Assembly: GCA_945872285.1 (NCBI GenBank)
Contig: CAMBZR010000012.1
Span: 1-55,161 of the forward strand
Direction of reading: 5' to 3'
From: Bordetella parapertussis
GTDB lineage: Bacteria; Pseudomonadota; Gammaproteobacteria; Burkholderiales; Burkholderiaceae_B
Length of the DNA stretch: 55,161 nt
Position 1 is the stretch's first letter. Every line of letters begins with the position of its first letter. The notes below the pieces were generated by a model. It was not told where the DNA came from and ran no database searches. It was given only the letters and a program-made list of their open reading frames with translations. The position numbers and the translations under genes were made by a program. Positions 17,137-26,744 of the stretch are shown piece after piece.

Positions 17137-18270
17137 CGCAGCAGTTACCATCCCGAGCGCGAGACCCCAAAAGGCGCTGTTGATTCCAAAGAGCGACAGG
17201 CCCGAGGCAGTGACTAAGAACGTGATGACAGCGGCATCCCGTTCTTTTTCTTCGTGTAGGGCACTTGCCAACCCATTGCCAATGGTGCCTAGCAATGCGA
17301 GACCAGCGATCGTCACAATCAAAGCCTGCGGAAAGGCTGCAAACAAGTTCACCACCGTTGCACCAAACACCCCAATAACTAAGTAAAAACAGCCTGCACA
17401 CACTGCGGCCAAGTAGCGGCGTTTAGGTTCGACGTCTGCATCTTTGCTCATGCACAAGGCCGCTGTGATTGCCGCGAGATTGAAAGAAAAGCCACCAAAG
17501 GGCGCCAATAGCAAACCGGTCAATCCAGTAAAACCAATCAAGGGCGAGGCAGGCGTGGTGTAACCATTGGCACGTAACACTGCTAAGCCCGGTACATTTT
17601 GTGAGGCCATCGACACAACAAACAAAGGGATCCCCACGCCAATCAGCGTCGCGGCAGAAAATGTCGGCGACATCCACAGAGGGCGAGCAAAAGTGATTTG
17701 CAAATGCTGCGCCTGAAGCAAGCCCAAAAGCGCGGCAGCCACCAGGCCAACAAAAAAGGTCAGTGGTACTGCATACAGAGGCAGGTGGCGCCGAGCAAGC
17801 AAAAAGCTCGCAAGCATGGCCCCGACTAGCCCGCCTTGCGTTGGCAGCACGACAAACACGTCAAGCCCAAAACGTAGTAACACGCCGGCTAGCATCGCCG
17901 CCGCAAGCGTCTTGGGTACGTAGCGCATCAGTCGCTCGAACAAGCCAGAAAAACCCGCAAGGGTGATCAGCAAAGAGTTGAATAAAAAGATGCCAATGGC
18001 TTCAGACATCGACAAGCCCGCTAAGCCCGTAATCAAGAGCGCTGCTCCTGGTGTCGACCAAGCGGTCAAAATAGGCTCTTTAAAATAAAGCGACAGGCCG
18101 ATGCAAGTCAGGCCCATTCCGATGCCCAACGCCCACAACCAAGAAGAGATTTCAGCGGGTGTTGCACCCGCGGCGTGCGCGGCCTGAAAGACGATTGCCG
18201 CAGAGCTGGTATAGCCGACTAGGACAGAAATGAAGCCCGCCGAGACGTGCGAGGCCCGCAGGGCGATCAA
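17119..18270 (-). CDS. benE: BenE family benzoate/H+ symporter
   Basis: This 383-residue protein has about 11-12 hydrophobic segments. It matches BenE throughout: GFISVLVGYTSSAAIVFQAA at the start, WSTPGAALLITG in TM3 and FGGFSFNLAAITAALCMSKD late in the protein. BenE proteins import benzoate with protons. No benABCD genes are near, so the substrate may be another aromatic or hydrophobic acid. It lies 12 bases downstream of... the upstream start region faces the ribA end on the same strand side, with ribA ending at 18283, so it may be read through from ribA. Confidence 0.87.
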   Translation of the reverse strand: MIALRASHVSAGFISVLVGYTSSAAIVFQAAHAAGATPAEISSWLWALGIGMGLTCIGLSLYFKEPILTAWSTPGAALLITGLAGLSMSEAIGIFLFNSLLITLAGFSGLFERLMRYVPKTLAAAMLAGVLLRFGLDVFVVLPTQGGLVGAMLASFLLARRHLPLYAVPLTFFVGLVAAALLGLLQAQHLQITFARPLWMSPTFSAATLIGVGIPLFVVSMASQNVPGLAVLRANGYTTPASPLIGFTGLTGLLLAPFGGFSFNLAAITAALCMSKDADVEPKRRYLAAVCAGCFYLVIGVFGATVVNLFAAFPQALIVTIAGLALLGTIGNGLASALHEEKERDAAVITFLVTASGLSLFGINSAFWGLALGMVTAALNRRT

Positions 18271-18282
18271 GTGCTAAACACC

Positions 18283-19356
18283 TTAAAACATGTGTCCACT
18301 TTTGGTCGCCTTGGTACGAAGATAGCCATTATTGTGTTCGTTTGAAGCAAACACATGAGGCACTCGTTCAAACACTTCGATACCGTGCAGCTTTAAGGCT
18401 GCGACTTTAGTTGGGTTGTTGGTCATCAACCTGACGCGCTTGACACCTAGCAGGCGAAGCATTTGTGCCGCAGGTAGATAGTTGCGCTCGTCTGAATCAA
18501 AGCCGAGTTGTAAGTTAGCATCGACCGTATCAAAGCCTGCATCTTGCAACTGATAGGCGCGCAGCTTGTTCACCAAGCCGATACCGCGGCCTTCTTGTGC
18601 AAGGTATAACAAGATACCGCTACCCGCTTTATCCATCTCGCTAATTGCACCGCGTAATTGATTCCCGCAGTCGCAACGCAGTGAACCCATCAAATCGCCC
18701 GTGAAGCATTCGGAGTGCAATCGAATCAGCGCGGGGACTTCAGGATCCAAATCACCCACGATAATTGCTAAATGCTCAATACCGCCGTCGCGCGGCCGGA
18801 ACGCAACCACACGCGCATGCTCTGCTGTTTCGAGCGGCACACGCGCCTCGCTGACCACGCTTAAAGACTCAGCTGCGATGTCCATGTAAGCCTCAATGCC
18901 CAAGACTGAAACATTCAGGGCATCGGTTTGTGCACCAGCCGTTGCAATAATCGCAGCAGGTAACAAACGCGACAGCTTGGCCAAGGTCACGCAGGCCTGC
19001 TCGAGCTGGCCGGCCGCCGTCAGTTGCAAGGCCGTTAAATCAGGTGGCGTTTCGAGCGCCGAAAGTGGATTCGCCAAATAATCAATCACCGCTTTGGTCA
19101 AGCCCTCAGGTGTTGAGACGACGCAGGCTTGATGGTCAGCCTTATCCATCCCCAACACGTTTGCGCGCGTGCCCGTCATGACCAGCGCAAGAGGTGAGCC
19201 TGCTTGCGCTGCCAGGGTGCTTAAGCTGTGTGGATTGACGGCCTCTGCAGCTAACATCAAGACGCTTGAAGCACCTAGATGTACACGAACACTTGCGCCG
19301 CGACGCAGTTCTGAAATTACGCGGTCAACTTCAATCAGAGGGTCTGTCTTGGACAC
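18283..19356 (-). CDS. ribA: GTP cyclohydrolase II with degenerate DHBP-synthase-like N-terminal domain
   Basis: It opens GTP to 2,5-diamino-6-ribosylamino-pyrimidinone phosphate, formate and pyrophosphate. The C-terminal domain (about 175-357) is intact: zinc cysteines Cys217, Cys228 and Cys230 in HSECFTGDLMGSLRCDCG, then AQEGRGIGLVNKLRAYQLQD, with Tyr268 matching the E. coli Tyr105 needed for the full reaction. The N-terminal domain (1-170) aligns in outline with RibB (VDRVISELRRGASVRV) but lacks the acidic DDEDRENEGD motif, so no DHBP synthase activity is expected. Start is GTG. Its context (RibD reductase, PTPS-like, glycosyltransferases) points to a specialised role rather than, or besides, riboflavin synthesis. 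Confidence 0.9.
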   Translation of the reverse strand: MSKTDPLIEVDRVISELRRGASVRVHLGASSVLMLAAEAVNPHSLSTLAAQAGSPLALVMTGTRANVLGMDKADHQACVVSTPEGLTKAVIDYLANPLSALETPPDLTALQLTAAGQLEQACVTLAKLSRLLPAAIIATAGAQTDALNVSVLGIEAYMDIAAESLSVVSEARVPLETAEHARVVAFRPRDGGIEHLAIIVGDLDPEVPALIRLHSECFTGDLMGSLRCDCGNQLRGAISEMDKAGSGILLYLAQEGRGIGLVNKLRAYQLQDAGFDTVDANLQLGFDSDERNYLPAAQMLRLLGVKRVRLMTNNPTKVAALKLHGIEVFERVPHVFASNEHNNGYLRTKATKSGHMF

Positions 19357-19629
19357 GTCGCGCCTGGCATTAAATTTATTGTTGAAATTGTGACAAGTTC
19401 TTTAAACTTTCAGACGAAGCTGACAAATAACTGAAAACTGAACGTGTCCTGACAGGTTATTATGCCACTAACGCGTCCAAACATTCGGGAATACACTTAG
19501 TTTGTAACAACTTTTATAGGGTTCGCCCTAGAGTTCGACTTTAGTGATGACAAGTTTGATCTCGCGAGACCTAACCGTAAGATCAAAAAAGGAAATTTTT
19601 ACTAAAAGGAACTTATTTTTTGGTCTCTT

Positions 19630-20412
19630 ATGAAACCTACCAGTACTGAAGTCGCGCAACCAACCTCCTGGTCGAACCTACTTGAGGCCTTCGCTCAAGA
19701 AGGCGCTCTACTTCCTTCTGACTGGGCGCCGTTATTTGGCCCGTTGCGCGCCGGTGGCCGCGACGCCATGATGGTGGTGGGCCAATTAGGTCAAACGCTG
19801 GATGGTCGCATCGCCACAATCACCGGTCATTCAAAATACATTAATGGCCCCTCCGGGTTAACACACCTACACCGGTTGCGTGCGGTTGTCGATGCCGTCG
19901 TCGTCGGCGTAGGTACGGCAGTTGCCGACGACCCGCGCTTAAATGTCAGGCTGGTTTCAGGCAAACATCCTGCGCGCGTGGTGATCGATCCTCACGCACG
20001 TCTCAAACCTGATTCACTGGTGTGGTCGGATGACGGCACGCGGCGCATCATGATCGTTGCAGATCAAGCTAAGACGAACACACCACCAGGCGTCGAAGTA
20101 TTGTCGATCCCAGCCACAAACGGCCACCTTGCTCCGGCCGACATTTTGAGGGCATTATTCGCTTGTGGCTTCACGCGAATCTTGATTGAGGGCGGCGCCG
20201 ATACGGTTTCACGCTTCATGTTGGCGGGCTGCCTTGACCGCTTGCACGTCATTGTTGCGCCCATCATCATGGGCTCGGGCCGGGCCGGCTTTTCTTTGCC
20301 CGCGATCGAACACATGGATCAAGCCGTCAGAATCAAAATGCACGCACACGCACTTGAAGACGAGATGCTGTTTGACTGTGATTTATCCGCCCAACGAGTT
20401 AAATTGGTTTGA
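19630..20412 (+). CDS. Stand-alone RibD C-terminal (reductase) domain protein
   Basis: This 260-residue protein has only the dihydrofolate-reductase-like half of RibD, which reduces the ribose of the diaminopyrimidine formed by RibA with NADPH. Core marks: GQLGQTLDGRIA with Asp58, VGVGTAVADDPRLNVR, and ILIEGGADT (Glu187-Gly-Gly). No deaminase domain precedes it; instead residues 1-45 are an unassigned extension. It is transcribed away from ribA over a 273-base gap and ends convergently with the GT4 gene, overlapping by 14 bases. It likely acts right after the GTP cyclohydrolase II, on the non-deaminated pyrimidine. Confidence 0.88.
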   Translation: MKPTSTEVAQPTSWSNLLEAFAQEGALLPSDWAPLFGPLRAGGRDAMMVVGQLGQTLDGRIATITGHSKYINGPSGLTHLHRLRAVVDAVVVGVGTAVADDPRLNVRLVSGKHPARVVIDPHARLKPDSLVWSDDGTRRIMIVADQAKTNTPPGVEVLSIPATNGHLAPADILRALFACGFTRILIEGGADTVSRFMLAGCLDRLHVIVAPIIMGSGRAGFSLPAIEHMDQAVRIKMHAHALEDEMLFDCDLSAQRVKLV

Positions 20413-21478
20413 GTTCTGAATACTCGGTCACTGCGCGCTCAATGGTTTGCGCAAATAATGCGGCAGAGTCGGCCCACGAGGGCTGCTTTGCTGCCGCTAG
20501 GCAGGCACCGTATGCCAACCGTTCACGCAAGGCATGGTCTTGTATTAACTGTTTAAGCGCCTGCGTGAGGCTTTGAACGTCGCCAGGCTCTGCTAACAAG
20601 CCTGCAGTCAAAGGCACTGTGTCCGGTATCGCACCCGCGGTGGTGCCAATCACAGGCAAACCATGCGCCAGCGCCTCTGCAAAGGCCATGCCATAGCCCT
20701 CAAAACGAGACGCTAAAACAAAAATATCCGCTTGTTGATAAAGCGTTTTTAGTTCTACGGTTTCGATCGCGCCCAAGACGTGCACACGTTCGGTCAGCGA
20801 AAAACGCTCGAGATCGTGATGCAATTGCGCGACGGCAACAGCATCGCGCGTTAGATCGCCCGCGATGGTCAGTTGCCAAGACAGTTCGGTGAGCGTAGCC
20901 AACGCGGCCAACAGCACATCAAAGCCCTTGCGTTGAATCACTGACCCGACCGAGAGTAACTGTACAGGCCCCTGCCTGAGCATGCCCACTTTGCGCACGA
21001 CGCGATCAGTGCCTGGTAAAACGCTATCCAACCGGGAGCCCGGCACTTTAAAGTGTTCGATCACCGTCTGAGCGGTAGCCGGACTGGTGACGCAGACCCG
21101 CGTCACGTGCTTAAGTGCGCGCCACTCGGTGTCTTTAAAAATGGCCGACTGCTCAGCGCTTAGCCCTGTTTCAAATGCAAGCGGATGGTGCACCAATGCC
21201 AGCACGGGGTGGCGTTGGTGTAACGCCGCTGCGACCTCGGGCAGCACGCCAAAGGCCAGACCATCGACCACGATGGGGACGCCAGGCTCAAGCGCCAGTA
21301 AGCGTTCACAGGCCTGTTGATGCGTCGCGCGTGAGGGATACGGAAACCCATCACCTAAACCAAGCACCTGAACTTGCCAACCCTGAAGGCGCAGCTCCTC
21401 GATGATCCGACGGTCGTAAATATAGCCACCCGTTGCAGTGGCCAAATCACCCGGAATTGCAAATATCAAGCGCTTCAT
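20399..21478 (-). CDS. Glycosyltransferase family 4 protein
   Basis: This 359-residue GT-B protein has no signal peptide or TM segment, so it is cytoplasmic. The N-terminal domain has TGGYIYDRRI after the first strand and VVDGLAFGVLPEV. The C-terminal nucleotide-sugar domain has SVIQRKGFDVLL (Arg183-Lys184 for diphosphate) and the retaining-type EGYGMAFAE at 260-268. It transfers a sugar from a nucleotide sugar to an unknown acceptor. AAGG precedes the ATG. It is 56 bases downstream of the PTPS-like gene on the same strand, the spacer being largely a 9-base tandem repeat. Confidence 0.9.
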   Translation of the reverse strand: MKRLIFAIPGDLATATGGYIYDRRIIEELRLQGWQVQVLGLGDGFPYPSRATHQQACERLLALEPGVPIVVDGLAFGVLPEVAAALHQRHPVLALVHHPLAFETGLSAEQSAIFKDTEWRALKHVTRVCVTSPATAQTVIEHFKVPGSRLDSVLPGTDRVVRKVGMLRQGPVQLLSVGSVIQRKGFDVLLAALATLTELSWQLTIAGDLTRDAVAVAQLHHDLERFSLTERVHVLGAIETVELKTLYQQADIFVLASRFEGYGMAFAEALAHGLPVIGTTAGAIPDTVPLTAGLLAEPGDVQSLTQALKQLIQDHALRERLAYGACLAAAKQPSWADSAALFAQTIERAVTEYSELKPI

Positions 21479-21507
21479 GCTCAGCCTTAAACAAACATCG
21501 TCTTTCG

Positions 21508-21534
21508 TTTGCTTGGTTTGCTTGGTTTGCTTGG
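21508..21534 (+). repeat. Three perfect 9-base tandem repeats
   Basis: TTTGCTTGG is repeated three times without change (21508-21516, 21517-21525, 21526-21534), directly after the PTPS-like stop codon on the minus strand (where the unit reads CCAAGCAAA). It fills half of the spacer before the glycosyltransferase gene. Copy number could vary by slippage and would change the spacing between the two cistrons, not their frame. Confidence 0.9.
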
Positions 21535-21933
21535 TTAGAGTGCAGCCTCGTACCAGGCGCGGGCAACATGGGATTCAGAAATCGTGATGCGCAGCGCGTG
21601 CAACTCTTTACCATCGCGACCAAGCGTGCCCGCGCGCGCGGCCTTCGCTAACTGATCAAAAATATATTTGGTCAAGAACTCAGTAGTCGTATTCAACCCC
21701 TTAAACTCTGGATGATCATCGAGATTCGAATAGTTTAGTGGCTTGAGTGTGTCTTTAAGAACATCTAGCGCACGCCCGATATCGATCACGATGCCGTTGG
21801 CGTCGAGGGTTTTGGCGATGAAGGCCGCATCAACCACAAAGGTTGCGCCGTGCAGAGCTTGTGCCGGACCAAACACTTCACCACGAAAAGAATGGGCGAT
21901 CATGATGTGATCGCGAACTTCGACTGTAAACAC
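21535..21933 (-). CDS. 6-pyruvoyl-tetrahydropterin synthase/QueD-like protein, catalytic residues changed
   Basis: This 132-residue single T-fold domain is of normal PTPS length. Classical members use three zinc His residues, a Cys, and an Asp-His pair to act on dihydroneopterin triphosphate. Here His14 (IAHSFRGE) and His28 (ALHGAT) remain, but the third zinc His is Ala30, the catalytic Cys position is Ala24, and the LDH motif is LNY (66-68). Glu120 (ISESH), which holds the pterin ring, is kept. It therefore binds a pterin-like or pyrimidine ring but probably does another reaction. It lies 10 bases after the MDR oxidoreductase gene, likely co-transcribed. The C-terminus RAWYEAAL is typical of a distinct PTPS subgroup. 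Confidence 0.85.
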   Translation of the reverse strand: MFTVEVRDHIMIAHSFRGEVFGPAQALHGATFVVDAAFIAKTLDANGIVIDIGRALDVLKDTLKPLNYSNLDDHPEFKGLNTTTEFLTKYIFDQLAKAARAGTLGRDGKELHALRITISESHVARAWYEAAL

Positions 21934-21943
21934 AGAGTGCTCC

Positions 21944-22945
21944 TTAAGAATAATGAATAAGCTGACAAAGAATGCCGCTTGGCTGACCCAAAATTTTGGT
22001 TAATTGCTGAGGCAATGCATTCAACGCGATCGGTTGCGCCAGCAACGCCGAAAGGCGGTCGTCTTTCAGCAACTCAAGTGCGACGCTGAGTCGACGGCGA
22101 TAGGTAAAGCGCGGCCGACGGGTCGCCGAGATATGCCCAACCTGACTGGATTGCAGACGTAACTGCCGGCTGTGAAAGGCCCCACCCAAGGGCGCACTCA
22201 CTACCTGACTACCATACCAACTCAGTTCAAGCACCGTGGCTTCTGCGCCGGCAAGAGACAGTGCGGTCGTGAGCCCAGCCGCTGAAGCGCTGGTATGAAA
22301 CACCAAATCGCAATCGATTAGCGCCGCATCGGGCAGCGCGAACTTCACCCCAAGACTCGCTGCAAGCGGCGCGCGGTCGGGATTGATATCAACAATCGTC
22401 ACCTCTGCGCCGGGCAAATGACCACATAAAAATGCAACCAAACTACCCAACACGCCACCGCCCACTACGGCAATCCGATCACCGGGCCCAGGAGCTGCAT
22501 CCCATACTGCGTTCAGGGCGGTTTCCATGTTGGCCGCAAGCACTGCGCGTTCGGGGGTCACGCCTTTAGGCAGTACAGTCACCGCCTCGGTCGCCAAATT
22601 AAAATAATCTTGGTGTGGCGTTAGGCTAAAGACAGTGCGACCGAGCAGCTCAGGCGGTCCGCTTTGAACGACTCCCACCGAGGCATAGCCATACTTAACC
22701 GGAAACGGAAAGTCGCCGCCCATGAAGGGGGCCCGCATACGCGTGAACTCGGCTTCAGGGACCTTGCCCGCAAACACCAAGGACTCGGTGCCGCGGCTCA
22801 GGGCGCTAAAGAGCGTGCGCACTCTGACTTGCTGGGGGCTCGGTGCGGGCAACGTCTCGGCACGCAACTCTGCAACCCCCGGGGCTACGTACCAAAGCGC
22901 CTGCGCCTGGCGGACTGTTGAAGAATCAGATGCTGGACTTACCAC
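21944..22945 (-). CDS. MDR-superfamily oxidoreductase without zinc cysteines
   Basis: This 333-residue protein has the alcohol-dehydrogenase-like fold: a GroES-like N-terminal half with SALSRGTESLVFAGKVPEAE and FPVKYGYASVG, and a Rossmann domain with IAVVGGGVLGSLVAF and TIVDINPDR. Neither the catalytic zinc Cys nor the four structural zinc cysteines are present, so it should not be a classical zinc alcohol dehydrogenase. GTG 22945 is taken as start because AGGA lies eight bases upstream; the ORF extending to 23047 would overlap the divergent opgH-like gene. It is followed 10 bases later by the PTPS-like gene. The two probably act on the same intermediate. Confidence 0.83.
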   Translation of the reverse strand: MVSPASDSSTVRQAQALWYVAPGVAELRAETLPAPSPQQVRVRTLFSALSRGTESLVFAGKVPEAEFTRMRAPFMGGDFPFPVKYGYASVGVVQSGPPELLGRTVFSLTPHQDYFNLATEAVTVLPKGVTPERAVLAANMETALNAVWDAAPGPGDRIAVVGGGVLGSLVAFLCGHLPGAEVTIVDINPDRAPLAASLGVKFALPDAALIDCDLVFHTSASAAGLTTALSLAGAEATVLELSWYGSQVVSAPLGGAFHSRQLRLQSSQVGHISATRRPRFTYRRRLSVALELLKDDRLSALLAQPIALNALPQQLTKILGQPSGILCQLIHYS

Positions 22946-23028
22946 GTAAAATCCTAAGTTTTCAAACTGTTGGCGCTCTGACCTATACTGCGCGAGCGTT
23001 TTGAAGGAGTATAAGTGAACCAAAGGCC

Positions 23029-24822
23029 TTGATTTTGAAATCAACAAACCCCATTACCCCCGCCATGCTAACAGGCAGAAGAATTTTATTCGGCGTGCTG
23101 GCAATCCTAAGCTTTGTTGCAATGCTTGCCTTGTTACGCGGAGCCCTGAGCCGCGAGGTCAACATTTGGGCTGCCGGTGCCCTACTCATATTGTTTGCGG
23201 TCACGTTACCCTGGACCGTGGTTGGCTTCTGGAACTCGACCATTGGCTTTCTGGTCGGTCTGCTTGCACGCGATCCACTAGCAGTCGTCTTGCCGCTCGT
23301 TGCTCGCGTCAATATGACGGAACCGATCACCTCGTCGACCGCGGTTGTCCTTTGCATTCGCAACGAAACCCCGACGCGCCTTGAACGTAATCTTGAAGCA
23401 ATCATGCAGGGTTTAGTCGACACCGGCGCTGGCAAACAATTACATATTTATGTATTGAGCGACACCAATGATGTCGTCATCGGCCAACAAGAGCAGCACT
23501 GCTTTGACGCGATGGCCGCGCGCTGGCAAGGTCGCTTAGCACTGACGTATCGGCGACGCACCGACAATCAAGGCTACAAGGCGGGCAACATTGCCGACTT
23601 TTGCGCACGTTGGGGCCACCTGCACGATTTTGTGGTGACTCTGGATGCGGATAGCTTCATGACGGGTCACGCAATCTTGCGTTTGGTACGCCTGATGCAA
23701 GCCAATCCTACGCTGGGGATTTTGCAAGGTCTGGTAGTGGGCTTGCCTTCAACAAGTGGCTTTACGCGGTTATTTCAATTTGGGATGCGCTTAGGCATGC
23801 GGCCCTACACGATGGGGTCGGCCTGGTGGCAGGCCGACTGTGGACCGTATTGGGGCCACAATGCCGCGATCCGCATCAAACCTTTTATCGAGCACTGTGA
23901 GTTACCTCTTTTACCTGACCACAAGGGCGCGCCCAGACACATCTTAAGTCACGACCAAGTCGAAGCGGTACTAATGCGGCGCGCAGGCTTCGAGGTGCGA
24001 GTCATCCCGCAAGAAGACGAAAGCTGGGAAGAGAATCCACCCACCCTGGTTGAATACGTTCGTCGTGATTTGCGCTGGTGCGAGGGCAACCTGCAATACC
24101 TTCATTTGTTAAGCATGCCGGGCCTAAAGTTCTTAAGTCGTTATCAGTTATGTATTGCAATCTTAATGTTCCTGAGTTCGCCGGCCTGGATCGCCTTGTT
24201 AGTGCTGGCGCTCGTGTTGTTGTGTCTGGCGCCAACACCCACCGCCTTTATGCACGAGGGCTTAGGCATCACCTTGCTGGCGACCACGCTGTTGACGTGG
24301 TACCTGCCCAAACTTGCCGGCGCCTTTGACGTCTTGCTGCGCGCAGGCGAACGCAGACGCTTTGGTGGCGGCCTGCGCTTTGCCACAAGCTTCACGCTTG
24401 AAATGCTGTTTTCACTTTTGATGACGCCCGTCACCTGGTTGAACCATACGATTTTCATTGTTGGTCTGGTCTTTGGTAAAAAAGCTGGTTGGACAGCCCA
24501 GGCACGCGATGATCATTCTGTGCCGCTACTCGCTGCCCTGCGCCAGTTTTGGCCGCATACCTTACTCGGTTCGGGCTTCGCCGTTGCGGTGTGGTCCACA
24601 CACCCTAGCAGCTTGCCTTACGCCGCCATCATGCTTGCGGGCTTACTGCTTTCGGTTCCTCTCGCAGTCATGACCTCGTGGCCGAGTTTTGGTCGCCTCT
24701 TGATGCGCTGGCAATTGCTCAGTTTGCCCGAAGAGCTCTCACCGCCGCTCGCGTTACAACCGCTTGATCTTGAGGTCTTACGTTTTCGCACGGCCTTAAA
24801 AGCGAAGGGCGCCCATGAGTAA
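23029..24822 (+). CDS. OpgH/MdoH-like membrane glucosyltransferase (GT2), short form
   Basis: OpgH makes the beta-1,2-glucose backbone of osmoregulated periplasmic glucans. This protein has 597 residues, far shorter than E. coli OpgH (about 850), lacking the long N-terminal and C-terminal cytosolic parts. It has two N-terminal TM segments, the GT2 core and four to six C-terminal TM segments. Core motifs are VLSDT (Asp145), LDADS (206-208), [24 protein letters not shown] (308-309) and RRDLRW (345-350), all characteristic of OpgH. The start is uncertain: TTG at 23029 or 23035, or ATG 23065. It overlaps the exporter gene by eight bases. No opgG is present. Confidence 0.87.
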   Translation: MILKSTNPITPAMLTGRRILFGVLAILSFVAMLALLRGALSREVNIWAAGALLILFAVTLPWTVVGFWNSTIGFLVGLLARDPLAVVLPLVARVNMTEPITSSTAVVLCIRNETPTRLERNLEAIMQGLVDTGAGKQLHIYVLSDTNDVVIGQQEQHCFDAMAARWQGRLALTYRRRTDNQGYKAGNIADFCARWGHLHDFVVTLDADSFMTGHAILRLVRLMQANPTLGILQGLVVGLPSTSGFTRLFQFGMRLGMRPYTMGSAWWQADCGPYWGHNAAIRIKPFIEHCELPLLPDHKGAPRHILSHDQVEAVLMRRAGFEVRVIPQEDESWEENPPTLVEYVRRDLRWCEGNLQYLHLLSMPGLKFLSRYQLCIAILMFLSSPAWIALLVLALVLLCLAPTPTAFMHEGLGITLLATTLLTWYLPKLAGAFDVLLRAGERRRFGGGLRFATSFTLEMLFSLLMTPVTWLNHTIFIVGLVFGKKAGWTAQARDDHSVPLLAALRQFWPHTLLGSGFAVAVWSTHPSSLPYAAIMLAGLLLSVPLAVMTSWPSFGRLLMRWQLLSLPEELSPPLALQPLDLEVLRFRTALKAKGAHE

Positions 24823-26614
24823 CGCTGGCCAACCCACCGACCCCATCAAGTTCGTCGCACTGTATGGGCGCGTCTTAAAGATGCTAGGCTCCGATCGAAA
24901 ACTGGGTTGGACTTTAGCTTGCGCCAACGTCACGCTCGCCATGGCGATGTTTGCTGAGCCGATTTTATTTGGCTTGGTGATTGACGCCCTGTCTCGTGCA
25001 CCGCTTGAACACCCTGAGCAGATTTGGCCGGTGCTCGCACCCCTACTTTTTACGTGGATGGGTTTTGGTTTGTTCACGATTTCTTGTGGCGCGCTCATCG
25101 CGCTTTTTGCCGATCGTCTGTCGCATCGCCGCAGACATATTGTCTTACGCGACTATTTTGAACACGTCTTACAGTTGCCCTTGGCGCAACAGAGCGATAC
25201 GCACTCGGGTCGCCTGATGAAAATTATGCTGCAAGGCACCGATGCGCTTTGGTGGCTTTGGCTGAGCTTTTTTCGCGATCACCTGGCTGCAGCGGTATCG
25301 CTGATCGTGCTAGTGCCCGTTGCGCTTTATATCAATTGGCGACTCGCGCTGGTGCTCATTGCACTTTGCTTTGTTTTTGTCGGATTGACACATTTTATTT
25401 TGCGCAAAACGCAAGTGCTGCAACAGCAAGTTGAGAGTCATCAGTCGGATCTAGCTGAGCAGGCGTCAGATACTTTGGGCAATATCGCTTTGGTGCAAAG
25501 TTTTGCAAGAATCGAACACGAGGTCAGCGCACTTAAAAATATTAGCCAACGCGCCTTAGGCGCCCAAATGCCCGTGCTCTCTTGGTGGGCACTCGTCAAT
25601 GTGTTGACGCGTTCTTCAACTACCTTAAGTATTTTGTGCATCGTCGCGCTTGGGGCGTGGCTCTTCACCCACGGCCTGACCACTGTGGGCGCGATCGTCA
25701 CCTTTATCGCGTTTTCGGGAATGGTGATCATGCGCCTCGAACAAATCGTTGGCTTTATCCACCGCCTGGCCATCGATGCGCCCCGCTTACAAGAGTTTTT
25801 TCATGTTCTCGATACCGAGCCCTCCATTCACGACTCGCCTCAAGCACTTGATCCTGGGCGCGTGCGCGGCGCGGTTGCCTTTGAAAACGTTACCTTTGCC
25901 TACGATAAAAAACACCCTGCGATCCAAGGTCTGAGCTTTACGCTCAAACCGGGCACAACCGTAGCGCTAGTCGGTGCCTCAGGCGCTGGCAAATCGACCG
26001 CGTTAAGTTTGTTGTACCGAGCATTTGACCCGCAGGCTGGTCGAATTACCGTCGATGGAACAGACATCCGAGAGCTGCAACTCTCGGCGCTACGCAGCAA
26101 TATTGGTGTGGTGTTTCAAGAAGCCTTGCTGTTTAACCGCTCGATCGCCGAAAACCTCAGGGTCGGCTTACCCGAAGCGACCGATGCCCAACTTCGCCAG
26201 GCCTGTGCCAGTGCGCAAGCGCTCGACTTTATCTTGCAACATCCACAGGGCTTTGATACCAAAATTGGTGAACGCGGACGCATGCTGTCTGGCGGCGAGC
26301 GTCAACGCCTGTCGATCGCACGCGTCTTGCTAAAAGATCCGCCAATCTTAATCTTAGACGAGGCGACAAGCGCCTTAGACAGCGCGACCGAAACCAAACT
26401 CTTACAAGCACTTGAGGCCGTCACCAAAGACCGCAGCACGCTTGTCATCGCTCACCGACTCGCGACGATTCGTCAAGCCGACACCATCTTAGTCATGGCT
26501 CATGGACAAGTCGTCGAAACGGGTTCGTTTGACGAACTCTACGCTCTGGGTGGCCGTTTTACGCAACTCGTGAAAGAACAGTTTACTGATGCCTCGGGCC
26601 AATTTATTTCTTGA
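24815..26614 (+). CDS. NdvA/ChvA-like glucan ABC exporter (fused permease-ATPase)
   Basis: This 599-residue half-transporter has six TM segments in residues 30-310 and one ATPase domain. Walker A is GASGAGKS at 387-394, the signature LSGGERQ at 491-497 and Walker B ILILDE at 511-516, with the H-loop in [18 protein letters not shown]. Its start ([34 protein letters not shown]) and C-terminus are those of NdvA/ChvA, which export cyclic beta-1,2-glucan in rhizobia. GAAGGG precedes the ATG, which overlaps the opgH-like stop. It probably exports the product of the neighbouring glycosyltransferases. Confidence 0.88.
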   Translation: MSNAGQPTDPIKFVALYGRVLKMLGSDRKLGWTLACANVTLAMAMFAEPILFGLVIDALSRAPLEHPEQIWPVLAPLLFTWMGFGLFTISCGALIALFADRLSHRRRHIVLRDYFEHVLQLPLAQQSDTHSGRLMKIMLQGTDALWWLWLSFFRDHLAAAVSLIVLVPVALYINWRLALVLIALCFVFVGLTHFILRKTQVLQQQVESHQSDLAEQASDTLGNIALVQSFARIEHEVSALKNISQRALGAQMPVLSWWALVNVLTRSSTTLSILCIVALGAWLFTHGLTTVGAIVTFIAFSGMVIMRLEQIVGFIHRLAIDAPRLQEFFHVLDTEPSIHDSPQALDPGRVRGAVAFENVTFAYDKKHPAIQGLSFTLKPGTTVALVGASGAGKSTALSLLYRAFDPQAGRITVDGTDIRELQLSALRSNIGVVFQEALLFNRSIAENLRVGLPEATDAQLRQACASAQALDFILQHPQGFDTKIGERGRMLSGGERQRLSIARVLLKDPPILILDEATSALDSATETKLLQALEAVTKDRSTLVIAHRLATIRQADTILVMAHGQVVETGSFDELYALGGRFTQLVKEQFTDASGQFIS

Positions 26615-26744
26615 CACTTATGTCAACCGCGCTAACCAAGTCAGTCTCTTTTTGCAAGTCGTACGAAGTCTTTGAATGATCGCGAGCGATACCGCCTACC
26701 CCTTACTCACCCGCTTTGACCGGCACAGACACACCGAGATAAAA

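Noticed and set aside
18283..19356. Bifunctional RibBA
   Set aside because: The N-terminal half lacks the acidic motif and other catalytic residues of DHBP synthase; only the GTP cyclohydrolase II half is credible.
19357..19629. FMN riboswitch upstream of ribA or the RibD-like gene
   Set aside because: The conserved RFN element blocks (such as the AGGGGC and GGGTGAAAT type segments) are not seen on either strand.
21944..22945. Zinc alcohol dehydrogenase
   Set aside because: Neither the catalytic nor the structural zinc cysteines are present, so only the MDR fold is called.
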